This document shows, piece by piece, positions 39,911 to 48,075 of a stretch of DNA of 64,000 bases (position 1 is the first letter of the stretch; the number at the start of each line of letters is the position of its first letter). The stretch lies in NCBI GenBank assembly GCA_019359545.1, contig JAHHHB010000026.1:1-64000 (forward strand). Reading direction: 5' to 3'. The DNA is from Desmonostoc geniculatum HA4340-LM1 (lineage in GTDB: Bacteria > Cyanobacteriota > Cyanobacteriia > Cyanobacteriales > Nostocaceae). The notes below the pieces were generated by a model that worked only from the letters and a program-made list of their open reading frames with translations, had not been told where the DNA came from and searched no databases. Both the position numbers and the translations under genes were made by a program.

Positions 39911-40948
39911 CTAAGCAATTGCGTTCTTAATATCATCAATCAATTCATCAATTCTTGATTTAGTTGTATTCCAAGAACACACAAAACGTACTCCTCCCAC
40001 ACCAATAAATGTATAAAATTGCCAGTTATTTGCTTTTAAGCTGTGAATTACTTGTTCAGGTAATTTGACAAACACAGCGTTGGCTTCTCTCGGAAACATC
40101 AAGTCAATGCCTTCTATATTTAACAGTTGATTTTCTAAATATTCAGCACATTGATTGGCATGTCTAGCATTTTTTAGCCAAGCGCCAGTTTCCAATAAAC
40201 CCAACCAAGGAGCAGAGATAAACCGCATTTTTGAAGCTAATTGACCTGCTTGCTTACACCGATAATCAAAATCCTCTGCTAGGGCTTTGTTAAAGAAAAT
40301 AATCGCTTCACCTAATGCCATTCCATTCTTAGTACCACAAAAACACAACACATCCACACCAGATTTCCAACTAATTTCAGCAGGACTTTTATTTATCGCC
40401 GCAACTGCATTGGCAAAACGAGCGCCATCCATGTGAATCTTTAAGTTATACTTTTTCGCAACTTCTTTAATTTGCAGAAGTTCTTCAATAGAATATAAAG
40501 TTCCTAATTCAGTTGATTGTGTGATGCTAATAACTTTAGGTTTGGGATAATGAATATCGTTACGCTTAGTAACAACTGCCTCAATAGCTTGTGATGTTAA
40601 CTTGCCATTTTTACCTTGAGCAAGTAGCAGTTTAGAGCCATTAGAAGCAAATTCTGGAGCGCCACATTCATCTGTTTCAATATGAGATGTCTCATGACAA
40701 ATGACGCTGTGATATGACTGACAAAGTGCAGCTAAAGATAAAGAGTTTGCTGCTGTACCATTAAAGGCAAAAAATACTTCACAGTCAATTTCAAAGAGTT
40801 CCCGAAAATAATCTGCGGCTTTTTGAGTCCATTCATCATTTCCATAGGCCGGAACACTACCTTGATTTGCCCTAATCATATATTCTAGGGCTTCTGGACA
40901 AATACCAGAGGAATTGTCACTTGCAAACTGCTCTGAGTAGCTAGTCAT
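39911..40948 (-). CDS. Threonine aldolase family PLP enzyme
   Basis: About 345 residues (ATG at 40948 gives MTSYSEQFASDNSSG; tandem upstream ATGs exist). Fold-type I PLP motifs: FAFNGTAANSLSLAALCQSY, ICHETSHIETDECGAPEF, IHMDGARFANAVAA with the PLP-binding Asp, and CFCGTKNGMALGEAI with the Schiff-base Lys. It fits low-specificity L-threonine aldolase (cleaving threonine to glycine and acetaldehyde) or a related beta-eliminating enzyme. Monocistronic. Confidence 0.9.
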   Translation of the reverse strand: MTSYSEQFASDNSSGICPEALEYMIRANQGSVPAYGNDEWTQKAADYFRELFEIDCEVFFAFNGTAANSLSLAALCQSYHSVICHETSHIETDECGAPEFASNGSKLLLAQGKNGKLTSQAIEAVVTKRNDIHYPKPKVISITQSTELGTLYSIEELLQIKEVAKKYNLKIHMDGARFANAVAAINKSPAEISWKSGVDVLCFCGTKNGMALGEAIIFFNKALAEDFDYRCKQAGQLASKMRFISAPWLGLLETGAWLKNARHANQCAEYLENQLLNIEGIDLMFPREANAVFVKLPEQVIHSLKANNWQFYTFIGVGGVRFVCSWNTTKSRIDELIDDIKNAIA

Positions 40949-41386
40949 CATCATCTAAGTTGATTTTTATCAGTATTTTTTCCAATGTTAGTGAATAATT
41001 TTGCCACCTGCAAACTCAATATTTTTGTTTATACAAATGTACTGAGTGCTTGATGGTTCGGCTGAATCATCGCTTTCCTGATGTCTACAGAAAACTCCAG
41101 TATGAGTTGCTCATCACTGAGACATTGTATTACTTTGAGAGATTCAATTACTACGGTGTCTTTGTCAACTTGATGTTGAGGTATTTTGCGATGTTAAACC
41201 TTTTAACTCAATATTGTGCTAAAAAAATAAAGTTTGGCAATCAAAATGCTAATCATATACTTATAATGTACTACACAATGCCCTACCAATAACTATGACA
41301 TCACTACTGGGTATATTTGTCCTTCGTCCTTTGTAATTAGTCCGAATGCTAATGACCAATGACTAATGACTAGTAATTAATAACTA

Positions 41387-42169
41387 ATGACTGAACCATT
41401 AATTGAACTCAAAAGTATTTCTAAGTCCTTTGGTAGCCATAAAGTTCTAGATAATGTAGATTTAACAATTTACCGGGGAGAAGCGCTAGGAATTATTGGC
41501 CCATCAGGGACTGGTAAATCGACAATTTTACGGGTAATAGCGGGGTTATTGGCTCCTGATGAAGGAGAAATTTATGTTCAAGGAGTGCGACGAGACGGTT
41601 TGATTGAGGATGGCGGCCAGTCCGTTGGTATTGGTATGGTGTTTCAACAGGCAGCATTATTTGATTCGCTGACGGTGGAGGAGAATGTGGGATTTTTACT
41701 TTATCAAAATTCCAAGCTGCCGCGATCGCGCATTCGAGATTTGGTAAAAGAAAAATTGGAAATGGTAGGCTTACCAGGAATAAGTGACCTTTACCCAGCC
41801 GAACTTTCCGGGGGAATGCGAAAGCGAGTCAGTTTTGCCCGTGCGATTATGTCTAACCCCGATAATCCTAAAGAAGGTGCAGAAGTTTTACTGTACGATG
41901 AACCAACAGCCGGACTCGACCCCATTGCTTCAACAGTAATAGAAGATTTAATCCGCTCTTTGCAATGTACACATGGAGTCTGTAGCACCTACGCTGTTGT
42001 TACCCACCAAGATAGTACTATACGCCGTACAACTGATAGACTTATATTTTTGTATGAAGGTAGAGTGCAGTGGCAGGGTACAGTTAGTGAAATATACAGC
42101 ACAGAAAATCCTTTGATTAAACAATTTATTAGTGGCAGTGTTCAAGGACCAATTCAGGTAGCCGGTTAA
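41387..42169 (+). CDS. ABC transporter ATP-binding protein, MlaF-type
   Basis: 260 residues. Walker A GPSGTGKSTI, Q-loop FQQAALFDSL, signature LSGGMRKRVSFARAI (the GMRKR form is typical of MlaF/Ttg2A), Walker B VLLYDEPTAGLDP, and switch His in VVTHQD. It should energise phospholipid transport between membranes with a permease encoded elsewhere and the MCE protein encoded next. A heptad STRR (ATGACCAATGACTAATGACT) precedes the start. Confidence 0.92.
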   Translation: MTEPLIELKSISKSFGSHKVLDNVDLTIYRGEALGIIGPSGTGKSTILRVIAGLLAPDEGEIYVQGVRRDGLIEDGGQSVGIGMVFQQAALFDSLTVEENVGFLLYQNSKLPRSRIRDLVKEKLEMVGLPGISDLYPAELSGGMRKRVSFARAIMSNPDNPKEGAEVLLYDEPTAGLDPIASTVIEDLIRSLQCTHGVCSTYAVVTHQDSTIRRTTDRLIFLYEGRVQWQGTVSEIYSTENPLIKQFISGSVQGPIQVAG

Positions 42170-42299
42170 AAAATTAGGAGTGAAGAGTTAAAAGTTAAAA
42201 GTTAAGAGTAAAATTCAACTTCTAACTCCTAACTCCTAATTCCTAACTCTTAACCCCTAATTTCTAACTCCTAACTTTTAACTTTTAACTAATTATTGG
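42170..42299. repeat. STRR: degenerate heptad repeats between mlaF- and mlaD-like genes
   Basis: About 110 bases of AGTTAAA/AACTCCT heptads (TTAAAAGTTAAAAGTTAAGA, then TAACTCCTAACTCCTAATTC). The two halves are complementary, so the transcript could fold into a long AU-rich hairpin within the operon. Confidence 0.75.
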
Positions 42300-42311
42300 G
42301 TGGAGGAAAAA

Positions 42312-43787
42312 ATGCGAGGTTTAATGACAAGCCGCTTCGCGTCTGGGCGAACATTTAGAGAAGGTTCTGTGGGATTGTTAGTCCTGCTAGGACTAGGGGT
42401 ATTCGGAATATTCTTCCTCTGGTTAAATAGATTTAATGCTACTCGCGGTTCATACAAAGCTATTATCGAATTTGCTAACGCCGGGGGAATGCAAAAAGGA
42501 ACACCAGTCCGGTATCGTGGCGTTAAGGTAGGAAATATTTCCAGGGTTAAACCAGGAGCAAATTCCATTGATGTAGAGGTTGAAATTGTCCAAACTGACC
42601 TAATTATTCCCCGGAATGTAGTGATAGAAGCTAATCAAACCGGATTAATTAGCGAAAGTATTATTGACATCACACCAAAAACAACACTTCCCACTGGGGT
42701 TGCCATCGCAAAACCTCTAGAAAAAAATTGTAATTCGAGCCTGATAATTTGTAATGGCTCTCGATTAAAAGGTCAGGTTGGCATCAGTGTCGATCAACTA
42801 ATTCGCAGTTCAACTGAACTCACTAATGTATACAACGATCCAAAATTTTATAAAAATATCAATGGAGTTTTAGAAGCTACTACAGTCGCAGCAACCAGTT
42901 TCACAGATTTAAGTCAGGATTTAAGAGGTTTGACTAAAAGTTTGCGACAACAATTAAATACATTTTCAGCTACTGCTAATTCAGTGCAGCGGGCGACTAG
43001 CCAACTTAATGTATCCGCAACTGAAACAGTAAATCAATTCGGTGCAACTGCAATTCAAGCGAATCGATTGCTGAGTAACCTAGATAAATTGGTGGTAACA
43101 AATCGTTCTTCACTAGTTGGTGCCCTGAATAATATTACCGAAACCAGCAATCAATTACGTGTTACAGTTAGTAGCCTATCACCAGCTGTCAATCGCTTGA
43201 CTCAAGGAGAATTATTAAACAATTTAGAAGCCCTTTCCAACAATGCGGCACAAGCTTCAGCTAATTTACGTGATGCTTCTAAAACCTTAAACGATCCAAA
43301 GAATATCGTGGTATTACAACAAACTTTAGACTCAGCACGAGTCACATTTGAAAATACGCAAAAAATTACATCTGATTTGGATGAATTGACAGGCGATCCT
43401 ACTTTCCGACAAAATCTGCGACAACTTGTAAATGGTCTAAGTAGTTTAGTATCTTCTACACAACAGATGCAGCAACAAGTGCAGGTTGCTACTACTTTGG
43501 ATTCGGTGAAAACTGCTGTGAGTAAACCAAATAATATAATTCGTACCCCAGTAATTCAAGAGGAAATATCTGATAATAAACCGCTTTTGAAGTTACCTTT
43601 ACCGGAGACTAAATTCCAGGCTAATACTAACATTGATGCAATTAATCAACCTCCTGCTTTTGAGACTAGCACCACGAACCCTGAATTAATTCCTAGTCAG
43701 CCTATCCCTAATTCATCCCAAGAAAACCTCTTGAAGCAACTGCGAGAATATGGCAAGCAACGAGAGCAACTAAACACAGAAAAATAG
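42312..43787 (+). CDS. MCE (MlaD-like) substrate-binding protein
   Basis: 491 residues from ATG 42312, preferred over a GTG at 42300 because GGAGG lies just upstream of it. One N-terminal membrane anchor (GSVGLLVLLGLGVFGIFFLW) is followed by an MCE domain (YKAIIEFANAGGMQKGTPVR, GVKVGNISRV, LISESIIDITP). A long helical coiled-coil region (about 170-400, Asn/Thr/Leu-rich) and a Pro-rich tail come next. MCE proteins form tunnels carrying lipid across the periplasm. The adjacent ATPase supports a lipid-transport role; cyanobacterial and chloroplast TGD2 are the closest functional analogues. Confidence 0.9.
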   Translation: MRGLMTSRFASGRTFREGSVGLLVLLGLGVFGIFFLWLNRFNATRGSYKAIIEFANAGGMQKGTPVRYRGVKVGNISRVKPGANSIDVEVEIVQTDLIIPRNVVIEANQTGLISESIIDITPKTTLPTGVAIAKPLEKNCNSSLIICNGSRLKGQVGISVDQLIRSSTELTNVYNDPKFYKNINGVLEATTVAATSFTDLSQDLRGLTKSLRQQLNTFSATANSVQRATSQLNVSATETVNQFGATAIQANRLLSNLDKLVVTNRSSLVGALNNITETSNQLRVTVSSLSPAVNRLTQGELLNNLEALSNNAAQASANLRDASKTLNDPKNIVVLQQTLDSARVTFENTQKITSDLDELTGDPTFRQNLRQLVNGLSSLVSSTQQMQQQVQVATTLDSVKTAVSKPNNIIRTPVIQEEISDNKPLLKLPLPETKFQANTNIDAINQPPAFETSTTNPELIPSQPIPNSSQENLLKQLREYGKQREQLNTEK

Positions 43788-43789
43788 TC

Positions 43790-43881
43790 ATTGGTCATTG
43801 GTCATTGGTCATTAGTCATTAGTCATTGGTCATTGGTCATTAGTTATTTCCAAAGGACAAATGACAAATGACAAATGACAA
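43790..43881. repeat. STRR heptads TCATTGG/TCATTAG
   Basis: Ten or so copies of a seven-base unit (GTCATTGGTCATTGGTCATT, then ACAAATGACAAATGACAA in the opposite sense) fill the space between the convergent MCE and permease genes. The inverted halves could form a hairpin acting as a bidirectional terminator, but no specific T-run was identified. Confidence 0.8.
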
Positions 43882-44982
43882 TCATTGGGATATTGATTCC
43901 TCTGCTAACAATTCTGATGCTGGTTCAACTTCAACTACATTCTCAGAATCACCAGATTTAGAAAAACCGTCTGCTGCATCTTTAATAAAACCAGCTACAG
44001 GTACAGCGATTACCAAACCTAAGACTCCGCCAATATTGGTGCCCACAAGCAAAGCAATTAATACCCATATTGGGCGAATGCCAGTAAATTTACCCAAAAG
44101 ACGAGGTGCGATCGCCTGATCGATTAACTGGTCAATTACAACAGCTACCGCAAAAACTTTGACTGCTAGCCAAAAATTATGTGAGGCTATGATTAAAGTT
44201 ATTACAACAAGACTAACAACATCACCAAAGGGAATTAAGCTCAAAAGCCCAACCCCCAAACCAAATAGTAAAGCAAACTGGACTTGAAAAACTAAAAACA
44301 GTAATGTTTCTGAAACTCCCATCAGCAAAGCCAAAGTTCCTTGACCAATCAAGTAATTTTGGAAATTTTGCTGAATCGACTGGCTGACTTTTTGAGCAAA
44401 AGTTCCAGGTAATTTATTAAATAATCCTTCCCAGATTCTCGGACCATCTAACAATAGGTAAAAAGTCAGCACTACAATAATTAGCGCCTCAGATATATTA
44501 TCAATTGTATCAATAATAATGCTTAAAAGCTTATCTGATATGAACTCTAATTCATGGGGCAATTGCTCAGTAATTTGTGTTAATAATTGTCTGAGATTTA
44601 CATTTAATTTATGGCTAGAAAACCACTGATTTAAAATCTCAAGTTTTTCTTCGCTAGAATCAATCCATTGGGGAAGGACTTTAGCCATCTCATTAAATTG
44701 CTCTAAAACGATAGGTAATAAAATAATACCCAAGGCTATAAAAATTAGGCTTGCTAATATAAAAACTAATGCTACTGCATAGTTGCGTTTAACTCCTCGC
44801 CGTTGGAGAATTGAAACAGGATAGTTTAAAATGAATGCCAACAAAGTAGCCAATAAAAGAATTGTCACCACAGGGTGCAAATTTTGAAAAAGCCGGAATC
44901 CTAGCCAAACATTGAGAAAAACTAAAGGAAATAGCAGCGTCAAAATTAACCACTTAAGTAGTTGATTGAGCGAAACATTCAT
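43882..44982 (-). CDS. AI-2E/PerM family permease
   Basis: 366 residues with about eight membrane helices (ILTLLFPLVFLNVWLGF, HPVVTILLLATLLAFILNYP, AVALVFILASLIFIALGIIL, LIIVVLTFYLLLDGPRIWEG, SVITL-type later helices). The family signature region LIDQAIAPRLLGKFTGIRP and VLIALLVGTNIGGVLGLVIA is clear. Members export various solutes or Na+; substrate is not predictable. The C-terminal tail is acidic. Confidence 0.9.
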   Translation of the reverse strand: MNVSLNQLLKWLILTLLFPLVFLNVWLGFRLFQNLHPVVTILLLATLLAFILNYPVSILQRRGVKRNYAVALVFILASLIFIALGIILLPIVLEQFNEMAKVLPQWIDSSEEKLEILNQWFSSHKLNVNLRQLLTQITEQLPHELEFISDKLLSIIIDTIDNISEALIIVVLTFYLLLDGPRIWEGLFNKLPGTFAQKVSQSIQQNFQNYLIGQGTLALLMGVSETLLFLVFQVQFALLFGLGVGLLSLIPFGDVVSLVVITLIIASHNFWLAVKVFAVAVVIDQLIDQAIAPRLLGKFTGIRPIWVLIALLVGTNIGGVLGLVIAVPVAGFIKDAADGFSKSGDSENVVEVEPASELLAEESISQ

Positions 44983-45018
44983 ATTTAATAAATTTTGTAA
45001 AACGACAAAATATTTCCC

Positions 45019-45044
45019 TAGAGACGCGATTAATCGCGTCTCTA
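45019..45044. repeat. Palindrome around ACGCGATTAATCGCGT
   Basis: A 26-base perfect inverted repeat (AGACGCGATTAATCGCGTCT core) lies just after the pyrF-pyrE stop codon on the minus strand. A related sequence (AAAGACGCGATAAAGGGCGT, about 46616-46635) lies after the molybdopterin oxidoreductase gene. These are members of a dispersed cyanobacterial palindrome family and could act as transcript ends. Confidence 0.75.
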
Positions 45045-45052
45045 CTCAAATT

Positions 45053-46486
45053 CTAATTTTCAGTAAAAGCTAAAAACTGCTCATCATTTATCCTTCCTGC
45101 TTGATATAGAGTATTGGTAATTTCCGAAAGAGTTAAAACCGCATGACCACGATAACCATTTTGCTGTAATCTATCTTTAACACCTTGTTCGTGGTCGATA
45201 AATACCACAATATCATTGACATTTAATCCTGCTGATTCTAACTTTTCTGCTCCTTCCATCACACTTTTACCACTGATAAGAATATCATCAACTACTACAA
45301 CCGTTTCACCAGGATGAAAATTACCCTCAATTACTTTTCGAGTTCCGTGAGCTTTTACCTCTTTACGAGGAAAAATCATCGGACAATTAAGGCGTAAAGC
45401 TAAACCAGTTGCAGTTGGTAAAGAACCATAGGGAATACCTGCTAACCTATCAAAATTCAGGTTCTTCAAAATCTCCTCATAAGCAGTGAGAACCTGATTA
45501 AAAACTTGGGGATTAGAAATAATTTTGCGTAAGTCGATGTAATAAGGAAATACGGCTCCTGATGCTTGGACAAAGTTACCAAACATAATGCAGTCAATGT
45601 CATAAAGTTGCAAAATTAAATCCTGTTGGGGATGCTGATTTAGCAAACAAACATCAGGAAACCACACAGAACAAGTAGAAGTTTCGTGAATAATTTCAGT
45701 TTTGATTTGATTAATTTCTGCGCGTAAAGACTGAATTTCCTCAGATAATTGTGGGCTTGCCAACATATCTTGAGGAACAGGAATCAGCAAACCATCACCA
45801 TTAGTATTTAAGCCAGCTTCTAAAATTTCCTTCAGGTTTGCTCCCTCCGCCCAGATGCTACGCGCCATAATAATTCTTTCAGGAGCAGCTGCTCGAATAA
45901 GTGCCAAAACTTCAGAATTTGTAGTTCCTACTTCCAAACCCAATTGTTCTGGAGTCCCCCAGGTTTTTGATTCTTTTACTACCTGCAAATAAAGAGGTGA
46001 TTCGTTTGTGGGATACTGCTGTAAAGCTTCTGCTCCTGGATTAGAAGTACAGCATAAAATAAACACTGCTTTATCAGCATAGATCAAAAAAGGTACGACA
46101 TGATCTTGTCCTGTATAAGGACTGAGAGTGATTGCATCTACTTGCCATTCTGTAAACACAGTACGAGCGAAAATGTTGCTCGTATTTAAGTCACTGTGTT
46201 TTGCATCCAAAATAATTGGGATGTGGGCTGGAATAGCTGCTAAAGTTTTGTGCAGTAGTTCTAAACCTGGAGTACCTAGTGCTTCGTAAAAGCCAAATGT
46301 CGGTTTATAAGCACAAACAAAATCAGATGTTTCAGAAATAATGAATTGTAACCACTCCCACAAACCAGCAATGATATCCTCAGATTCATAACGAGTAGGC
46401 ATCATTTCTGGATTAGGATCGAGTCCTACAAATAGTAAGCTTTGATTTTGCAAAATATTTCGATTCAATTTATCAAAAAAGTTCAT
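45053..46486 (-). CDS. pyrF-pyrE: Bifunctional orotidine-5'-phosphate decarboxylase / orotate phosphoribosyltransferase
   Basis: 477 residues in PyrF-then-PyrE order. The decarboxylase half (about 1-270) has FVGLDPNPEMMP, the catalytic array ILDAKHSDLNTS and ALIRAAAPERIIMARSIWAE. The transferase half (about 285-477) has the PRPP loop VVVVDDILISGKSV and RLAGIPYGSLPTATGLAL. This fused order is seen in many cyanobacteria and is opposite to eukaryotic UMP synthase. It supplies the last two steps to UMP. Confidence 0.94.
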   Translation of the reverse strand: MNFFDKLNRNILQNQSLLFVGLDPNPEMMPTRYESEDIIAGLWEWLQFIISETSDFVCAYKPTFGFYEALGTPGLELLHKTLAAIPAHIPIILDAKHSDLNTSNIFARTVFTEWQVDAITLSPYTGQDHVVPFLIYADKAVFILCCTSNPGAEALQQYPTNESPLYLQVVKESKTWGTPEQLGLEVGTTNSEVLALIRAAAPERIIMARSIWAEGANLKEILEAGLNTNGDGLLIPVPQDMLASPQLSEEIQSLRAEINQIKTEIIHETSTCSVWFPDVCLLNQHPQQDLILQLYDIDCIMFGNFVQASGAVFPYYIDLRKIISNPQVFNQVLTAYEEILKNLNFDRLAGIPYGSLPTATGLALRLNCPMIFPRKEVKAHGTRKVIEGNFHPGETVVVVDDILISGKSVMEGAEKLESAGLNVNDIVVFIDHEQGVKDRLQQNGYRGHAVLTLSEITNTLYQAGRINDEQFLAFTEN

Positions 46487-46640
46487 ATTTTTCGGGTTTA
46501 GAAGGATAAATATCTAAGTTATAAAAATAATATTTTTCATGCATGGAGTAATAGAGATACAAAGAGTAAACAAAAGCTTATATATTTGGCAATTCGTTTA
46601 TTCTAAAAGTATAGTAAAGACGCGATAAAGGGCGTCTTTA

Positions 46641-47363
46641 CTAAATTTCCGCGAACCATTTGTAACCCCGATCCTCCCAGTAGCCTTTAAAAGGGGATAA
46701 ATAGCTAGTCAGTGTAATTTGAGTCACCCATTTACTTTGCTTGTAACCGGGTTTAATCGGTGAAGCTAAACGCAAAGGCGCACCATTTTCTATTGGTAAA
46801 GCATCACCGTTTTTTTCATAAGCTAACAAAGTCTGGGTATGTAATGCTGAAGCTATATCCCAACTTTCATAGTAGCCATCAGCTGATTTAAAGTAAGCAT
46901 ACTGGATATTCGGCTTAGGTTGAGCAAGGGCAATAATTTCTTGCAAACGTACACCACCCCATTGAACGATCGCAGCCCAACCTTCCACACAAATATGGCG
47001 AATAATCATAGAAGTCAACGGCAAATTTTGAATTTCTGCCATGCTGAGGTTCAGAGGATTGTTAACGTCACCATCAACAATCAAACGATACTTTTCTAAA
47101 TCAATAATAGGATTATATCTGAAGCTATTAACTATCAAAGCTTCTGGCTCAATCTCACTGAAAGAAAATTCTGGTACAAGCTTTTGTGGTTGAAAGATTA
47201 GCTTTTCTACCTTTTGATTGAGTGGTTCGGAAAGTTTACCCACAACATCTTCAAATATTGCTGTCCCACAGCTACCAAGAAAAAAACTTACGCCGGAAAC
47301 TCCAGATATTTGTAAAAATTTCCGGCGTGATAATTGCGGACATTTGACATGAAATAAGTTCAT
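46641..47363 (-). CDS. Tat-exported molybdopterin-dependent oxidoreductase (sulfite-oxidase/MsrP-like)
   Basis: 240 residues. A Tat signal (SRRKFLQISGVSGVSFFLGS) ends at a lipobox-like GSCG, so it may be a lipoprotein. The oxidoreductase molybdopterin-binding domain is evident in FSFSEIEPEALIVNSFRYNP, YRLIVDGDVNNPLNLSMAEI, the molybdenum-ligand Cys in RHICVEGWAAIVQWGGVRL and PLRLASPIKPGYKQSKWVTQ. Such enzymes repair methionine sulfoxide or oxidise small sulfur compounds; the exact substrate is unknown. Confidence 0.9.
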   Translation of the reverse strand: MNLFHVKCPQLSRRKFLQISGVSGVSFFLGSCGTAIFEDVVGKLSEPLNQKVEKLIFQPQKLVPEFSFSEIEPEALIVNSFRYNPIIDLEKYRLIVDGDVNNPLNLSMAEIQNLPLTSMIIRHICVEGWAAIVQWGGVRLQEIIALAQPKPNIQYAYFKSADGYYESWDIASALHTQTLLAYEKNGDALPIENGAPLRLASPIKPGYKQSKWVTQITLTSYLSPFKGYWEDRGYKWFAEI

Positions 47364-47614
47364 AATTCAAAAGTTAATATTTGGATTTTGCCAATTGCAA
47401 ATGGCGAATCACCAATGATTAATGACAATGTTTACGGAAAATACTGCATTACCTTGTACTGAATTTTAGCCTGATTTGGTACTAGTTTTTTACAAAATTC
47501 TAAGGGACTTCCAGAAAATAAAATATACAATCAATAAGAATGGTACAATAGACAATGTTTGTAGTTGCGCTGTCTTCGCCTTCTAAACTAAAAATATGTG
47601 CGAAAGCAATATCC

Positions 47615-47839
47615 ATGCCCAGGAAGATTCGAGAGTTAAAAGCTCAGATTACTCGTGAAGGATTTGTCTACTTACCCAAGCGTGGCAAGGGAAGTCATGA
47701 GCGTTGGCGGCATCCTCTCCTGAGAAAAACACTAACAATCCCAGGCAAGGATGGAGAGGATGTGCCACTTTACCTAGAGAAACAACTAGAAAAGTTACTT
47801 GCTGAACTGGAGGATTTGAGGGAGGAGGACAAAGATTAA
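47615..47839 (+). CDS. hicA: HicA-type toxin
   Basis: 74 residues from ATG 47615 (MPRKIRELKAQITREGF); a longer frame from 47555 is unlikely. The catalytic His lies in KGSHERWRHP within the dsRBD-like HicA fold (REGFVYLPKRGKGSHERW, LTIPGKDGEDVPLYLEKQL). HicA cleaves mRNA. Its TAA overlaps the hicB ATG (TAATG). Confidence 0.9.
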   Translation: MPRKIRELKAQITREGFVYLPKRGKGSHERWRHPLLRKTLTIPGKDGEDVPLYLEKQLEKLLAELEDLREEDKD

Positions 47840-48057
47840 TGAATCGCTATAGCATGATCATTCAGTGGTCTGATGAAGATCAGCTTTTCCTAGTAACAGT
47901 TCCAGAGTTTGTCGATCTGGTTATGATGCCTTGTACTCACGGAAAAACTCGTGAAGAAGCAATTCATAACGCTGAAGAAGTTATTGAAATGTACTTGGAA
48001 GCTTGGCAAGCAGAAGGTGAGGCAATCCCCGAACCCAGGATACTTCAGTTTGCCTAA
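47839..48057 (+). CDS. hicB: HicB-type antitoxin
   Basis: 72 residues with the HicB partial RNase-H fold: MIIQWSDEDQLFLVTVPEF, HGKTREEAIHNAEEVIEMYL, AEGEAIPEP. It lacks an added DNA-binding tail. The usual GC-type CPEL motif is varied to PEFVDLVMMP. The pair sits convergent with the FtsK-fusion gene, 18 bases away. Confidence 0.9.
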   Translation: MNRYSMIIQWSDEDQLFLVTVPEFVDLVMMPCTHGKTREEAIHNAEEVIEMYLEAWQAEGEAIPEPRILQFA

Positions 48058-48075
48058 TAACTTTTGAAATATGTT

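Noticed and set aside
41050-41292. 80-codon plus-strand ORF upstream of the MlaF-like gene
   Set aside because: Composition (Tyr, Phe, Leu, Asn-rich) and lack of motif or ribosome site suggest non-coding AT-rich sequence.
42178-42293. Regulatory RNA between mlaF- and mlaD-like genes
   Set aside because: The hairpin potential comes from heptad STRRs that occur in several other spacers of the window.
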